Assembly (NCBI GenBank): GCA_003586115.2
Contig: QVOM02000049.1
Location: forward strand, 16,125,470 to 16,189,469
Direction: 5' to 3'
Length of the DNA: 64,000 nucleotides
Origin: Salvator merianae
Lineage: Eukaryota; Chordata; Lepidosauria; Squamata; Teiidae
This document shows positions 60,729-64,000 of this stretch, one piece after another. Within the stretch, counting starts at the first letter, position 1; the number at the start of each line of letters is the position of its first letter. The translations under genes were made by a program, and so were the position numbers. The notes under the pieces are model-generated. The model did not search any database. It saw only the letters and a program-made list of their open reading frames with translations, and was not told where the DNA came from.

Positions 60729-62320
60729 GGGAAACGGGGCCTAGAACTACTGAACTATTTTTCTGCAAAACTAAACTTGTACATCTTCATTCCCTAACTT
60801 GCCTCTTCTTGTGGTGCTGTTCCGGGAACATCTCTGCAAAGGATATTTTATGTCTGACTTCCTGTGGAGAAGGACAGCTTGAAAAAGCATGAAGATTCCT
60901 GATTTGTTTATAAAAGCACCCATACCAACATGACTCCAACAATTTCTCTTTCAGTCCCTGAAAAATAAAAGGGAATTCCTTGGATTCAAATAAGAGGGAG
61001 CTGGAATGGACTGAAACTATAAGGGTTCCTTCACCTCCTGTCTCATCTATGGACCCTGTAGCTCTCTTCTTCTATTAAGACAGGAAGCTCTCTGAAATTT
61101 ACATGATGCTGTGTAGACACAAAGATAAAACTGAAAAAACATGAAGAGGTGGGAATATAAGGTTACCTATTCTTGGCTCAGGTTCCTGGGACATCCCTGC
61201 AGCTGTATATACACAGAGATCAAATAGAATTACCTCTTTTTGTCCAGCCATCTCCCTCTGAATATGCCCTTGAACAACGCTGCCACATACCCACTGGCGC
61301 TACATGCCGCTATATCCATTCCGTATGCCATATTCTTTCTTTCCCTGTGCCTTATTTCCTCCCACCCCACCAGTTTCTTGGGCTACCACAATAATTGGTT
61401 GGTCACCTGTAAGTTCTTTCCTGCCAACTGTCATCCAGTCAATATTACCCTCCCTTTTCCAAACATGAGCCTCTGAGATTTTTTTCTTCTTTTTCTTCTT
61501 TTCCAGCAACCAGTCATTCAAACCCTTGAATTCTCAGTTTTTTTAAAAACCAAGCAACCGAAAGTATAAACAATACCTGTGTTTGCAATTATTTCTTCTG
61601 CTCCTCTGCCAAGCCCATGTTCTCAGAAAGAGCCACGCAATTTTGACACACACTGTCCCCTTCACAACCTATCCTGTAAATGGACCATCAGAGCTCTTCA
61701 GTCCACTCTTTTGACACTACACTTTTCTAGGTCTTAGGATGGATAAAGGGCATGAGCAACTGTGTGTGGAAGAAACACCCTCTGATTACTCCGGTGCTAC
61801 CCCTTCCATGCATACAGATGTAAGTTGAATCAAGATAGACTCCTGATAACTGTATGCACAAAACCATGCATACTATTGGCAAGAGCAGAGAAGTGATCTG
61901 CCACCAATTTCTTGTAAGATAATCTTTGGGTGGGTTCTGCACTGGCCAGTATACCAGACCGAGAAGTGTAGCCAGAGCCTCCCTTCCACACACCTACCAG
62001 ACAGGTAGAGCACACCAGTGTGCAGAAGGGGACTCTTAGTACACTTGCTAATGTGGTATACCAACCAGTGCAGAATCACCCTTAGACTTTTCAATCCAGT
62101 TTACAGCATCCTCTATTCCCATGTATTCTCTCAACTTACTCAGCTTAGCTTCTGAGCTTAGCTTCTACTTCAGACAAGACTGATAAGAAGCAGCCTTTTT
62201 AAATCTCACCAATCTGTTTGTTATGGATGAATTAATCAAAAATGGGGAAAATAAAACAGCAGCAACAAGAAATCTAGTTTTTAAACCAGAACTAACACAG
62301 GAAACATCACAGTTCCACAA

Positions 62321-62502
62321 TGGCCCTTTCTGCACTTGGCCTTATTATGGATTGTATCCCAGAATAGGGACCTGCTATCCACATGCTAGTGCAAACTATG
62401 AAAGGTCTTGCCCAGGGCCTACCATAGTCTGCACTAGCATGCAGATGGCAGGTCCCTATTCTGAGATATAATCTGGAATACATCCAAGTGCAGAAAGGGC
62501 CA
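62321..62502. mobile_element. Palindromic MITE, same family as 17826-17970
   Basis: It starts TGGCCCTTTCTGCAC and ends with the exact inverse GTGCAGAAAGGGCCA, with further complementarity inward (TCCCAGAATAGGGACCTG against CAGGTCCCTATTCTGAGA). It is about 182 bp long. The target duplication is unclear. Confidence 0.8.
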
Positions 62503-63589
62503 ATATATCATCTGGTTCAAATGACCTCCAACTTCAAGGAAATGAAGGGAAAAATTCAGAAAAGCAAGACTTTGCCCAGAAAGCTAGACCAAGTGATTTT
62601 ATTAGAAAGGGAAGCATAAAAGACTAGTTACACTAAATGAAGAATACTCTAATACGACGGCACTTCATAAAATTAATGCATTACAAGAAGCAAAGATTTA
62701 TTAGTACATGATTCTTCCATGCTTCTTTCACAATTATGGGTGATATACTACATCTATGCACAGAGTATAAAAAAAACAGAACTACACAGTTTTATAAAAT
62801 AATTTATGATTACCATCTCATGAGCTTGTCAGCAGCGGCCTCGAGGCACTGTAAACTGGCACGGCATTAAAACAACTTTGTATATCTTTTTCTACACAGC
62901 TGCCTCAGACTGTCTGTTAGTTGTGAAACACAATGAAAGCAGCCAACATTAAAAAATGGTATGATATCTTTAAATTTCTGAGAGCATTATATTATAACTT
63001 TAGGTGAATGAGTTCCCCCCTTGAATCCAGTTGGAATTAAAACTCACTACTTGCACATTTTTTAAAAAGAGCAATTGACATAATGAGTACAGCAAATAAA
63101 TTTGCACATCTTAGCTCAACACAGCAGATTTCTGCCTCTTCATGTAAGCAATTTCACTTCTCTTTCAAAGCAGAAAAATCAGAGACTAGAATGGGTTTTC
63201 CCACTCCCACCCATTACTTTCATAAGACTGTTTTGAAATTTTAGATAGTAAGCTCTTTGAATAGGAACTTGTTTTCTTTTCATTTGTAATGCTCCATAAC
63301 ACTAGTTGTGTAATGCTTGTGATTAATACAGCAGTGGCCAGTCAAGAATGGTATAAATAGAATTATATGCTGCTGCTTCTTTCGCTTTCCCTGTCAGATC
63401 TCTAGATTACTTAATGGCATTGATTAAAGTTCAGGGATGTGTGAGTAAAAGAAATCTAAATGATACTATAGTCTAAAGAGTAAGTGGATACGTAAGAAAC
63501 TTTTGCAGAGTGGCCTTACTCTCTGCTCCTTTTCAGGGTTCCATCTAGTAAGTTATGCAGTCTTCTGGAATATTTTAAGGGTTCAAGCT

Positions 63590-64000
63590 ATGGCAACCTG
63601 TGCAGCAGAAATGGTGAAGTGGTGAAGATGATAGGCAGGAAAGGATTGACAAGCGGAAGTGTTTTTTTTCACTCATTAGGCTTATTTTTTCGCACGAAAA
63701 CGAAGCCTAGGAGCTTCGCAGTCCTGCGAAGCGAAAAGGGAAAAGTGCCTTCGTGCACATCCCTAGTCCAAACCTTTCTTAAAGTTATTTAGGCTGATAA
63801 CTTCCATAGACTGATGACCCTGGATTAGACTTGATAGTTTTAAGAAAGCGTTAGACAAATTCATGGGGGACAGGTCTATCAATGATTACTAAAGGTGATG
63901 CTTGGGTACTGCCTCCAGGTTGGAGAGATGGGGAGGATGCCTCTAAAGGCCATTTGCAGGGAGCCAAGAGCAGGAGAAAGGTTTGCCCTCATCTTCTGCT
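63590..64000 (+). mobile_element. CR1-type LINE 3' end, interrupted and running off the window
   Basis: AGATGATAGGCAGGAAAGGATTGAC matches the CR1 tail, which resumes at GCGTTAGACAAATTCATGGGG (about 63847) and continues through CCTCTAAAGGCCATTTGCAGGG to the window edge. Between them, near 63675-63767, a block with CGAAGCCTAGGAGCTTCG and the end CGTGCACATCCCTAG looks like a MITE inserted later. Confidence 0.8.

Larger units (their letters stand above)
37661..64000 (-). other. ATXN1: ATXN1 5'UTR intron (partial)
   Basis: Everything upstream of the main exon on the - strand should be intron, since human ATXN1 has several widely spaced non-coding 5' exons. I cannot identify a non-coding exon or promoter here. 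The repeats are listed separately. In 38831-44769, 45241-46194, 46536-47959, 48366-50447, 50767-53375, 53724-57438, 57631-58684, 59056-60449, 60729-62320 and 62503-63589 I see only A/T-rich sequence, short chance frames, minor tails near 40480-40570 and 55740-55830, and homopolymers (for example at about 46648 and 59611). Confidence 0.75.

Overview
The window looks like a vertebrate nuclear genome segment, most probably from a squamate reptile. The evidence is a degraded RTE-type Bov-B LINE, a tRNA-derived SINE with a Bov-B-like tail (Sauria-SINE style), truncated CR1 and L2-type LINE ends, and several hAT-like MITEs around long vertebrate introns. This call rests on recognising repeat families by eye, not on a search.

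Two protein-coding genes are present, converging tail to tail. GMPR (guanosine monophosphate reductase) enters from the left on the + strand, and only its last two coding exons are in the window (1757-1916 and 4652-4832). ATXN1 (ataxin-1) lies on the - strand. Its entire coding sequence is here in two exons: a large one at 35621-37504 and a terminal one at 20584-21114, separated by a 14.5 kb intron. Together they encode a predicted 804-residue protein. The same convergent GMPR/ATXN1 arrangement is found in mammals, so this is conserved synteny.

Layout: 1-4832 is the GMPR 3' half. 4833 to about 5420 is its 3'UTR, followed directly by a - strand L2-type LINE and a short intergenic gap with SINE and MITE copies, including a near-perfect 183 bp hAT hairpin at 10518-10700. 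About 11040 to 20583 is the long ATXN1 3'UTR, which carries seed matches for miR-19, miR-101 and miR-130 and two Pumilio elements. 21115-35620 is the intron inside the AXH-domain coding region and holds a Bov-B copy with at least three later insertions. 35621-37660 is the main ATXN1 exon, with two small upstream ORFs in its 5'UTR part. 37661-64000 is a 5'UTR intron with no recognisable exon and only dispersed repeats and a 29 bp minisatellite.

The two genes do not form a functional unit: GMPR is a purine-salvage enzyme and ATXN1 a nuclear transcriptional and RNA-binding cofactor. The most interesting points are the ATXN1 gene without a polyglutamine tract, the loss of the overlapping alt-ATXN1 frame, the conserved post-transcriptional control sites, a G-quadruplex-type motif next to the AXH-exon donor, and the hAT MITE family with young and old copies. 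I found no previously undescribed gene system.
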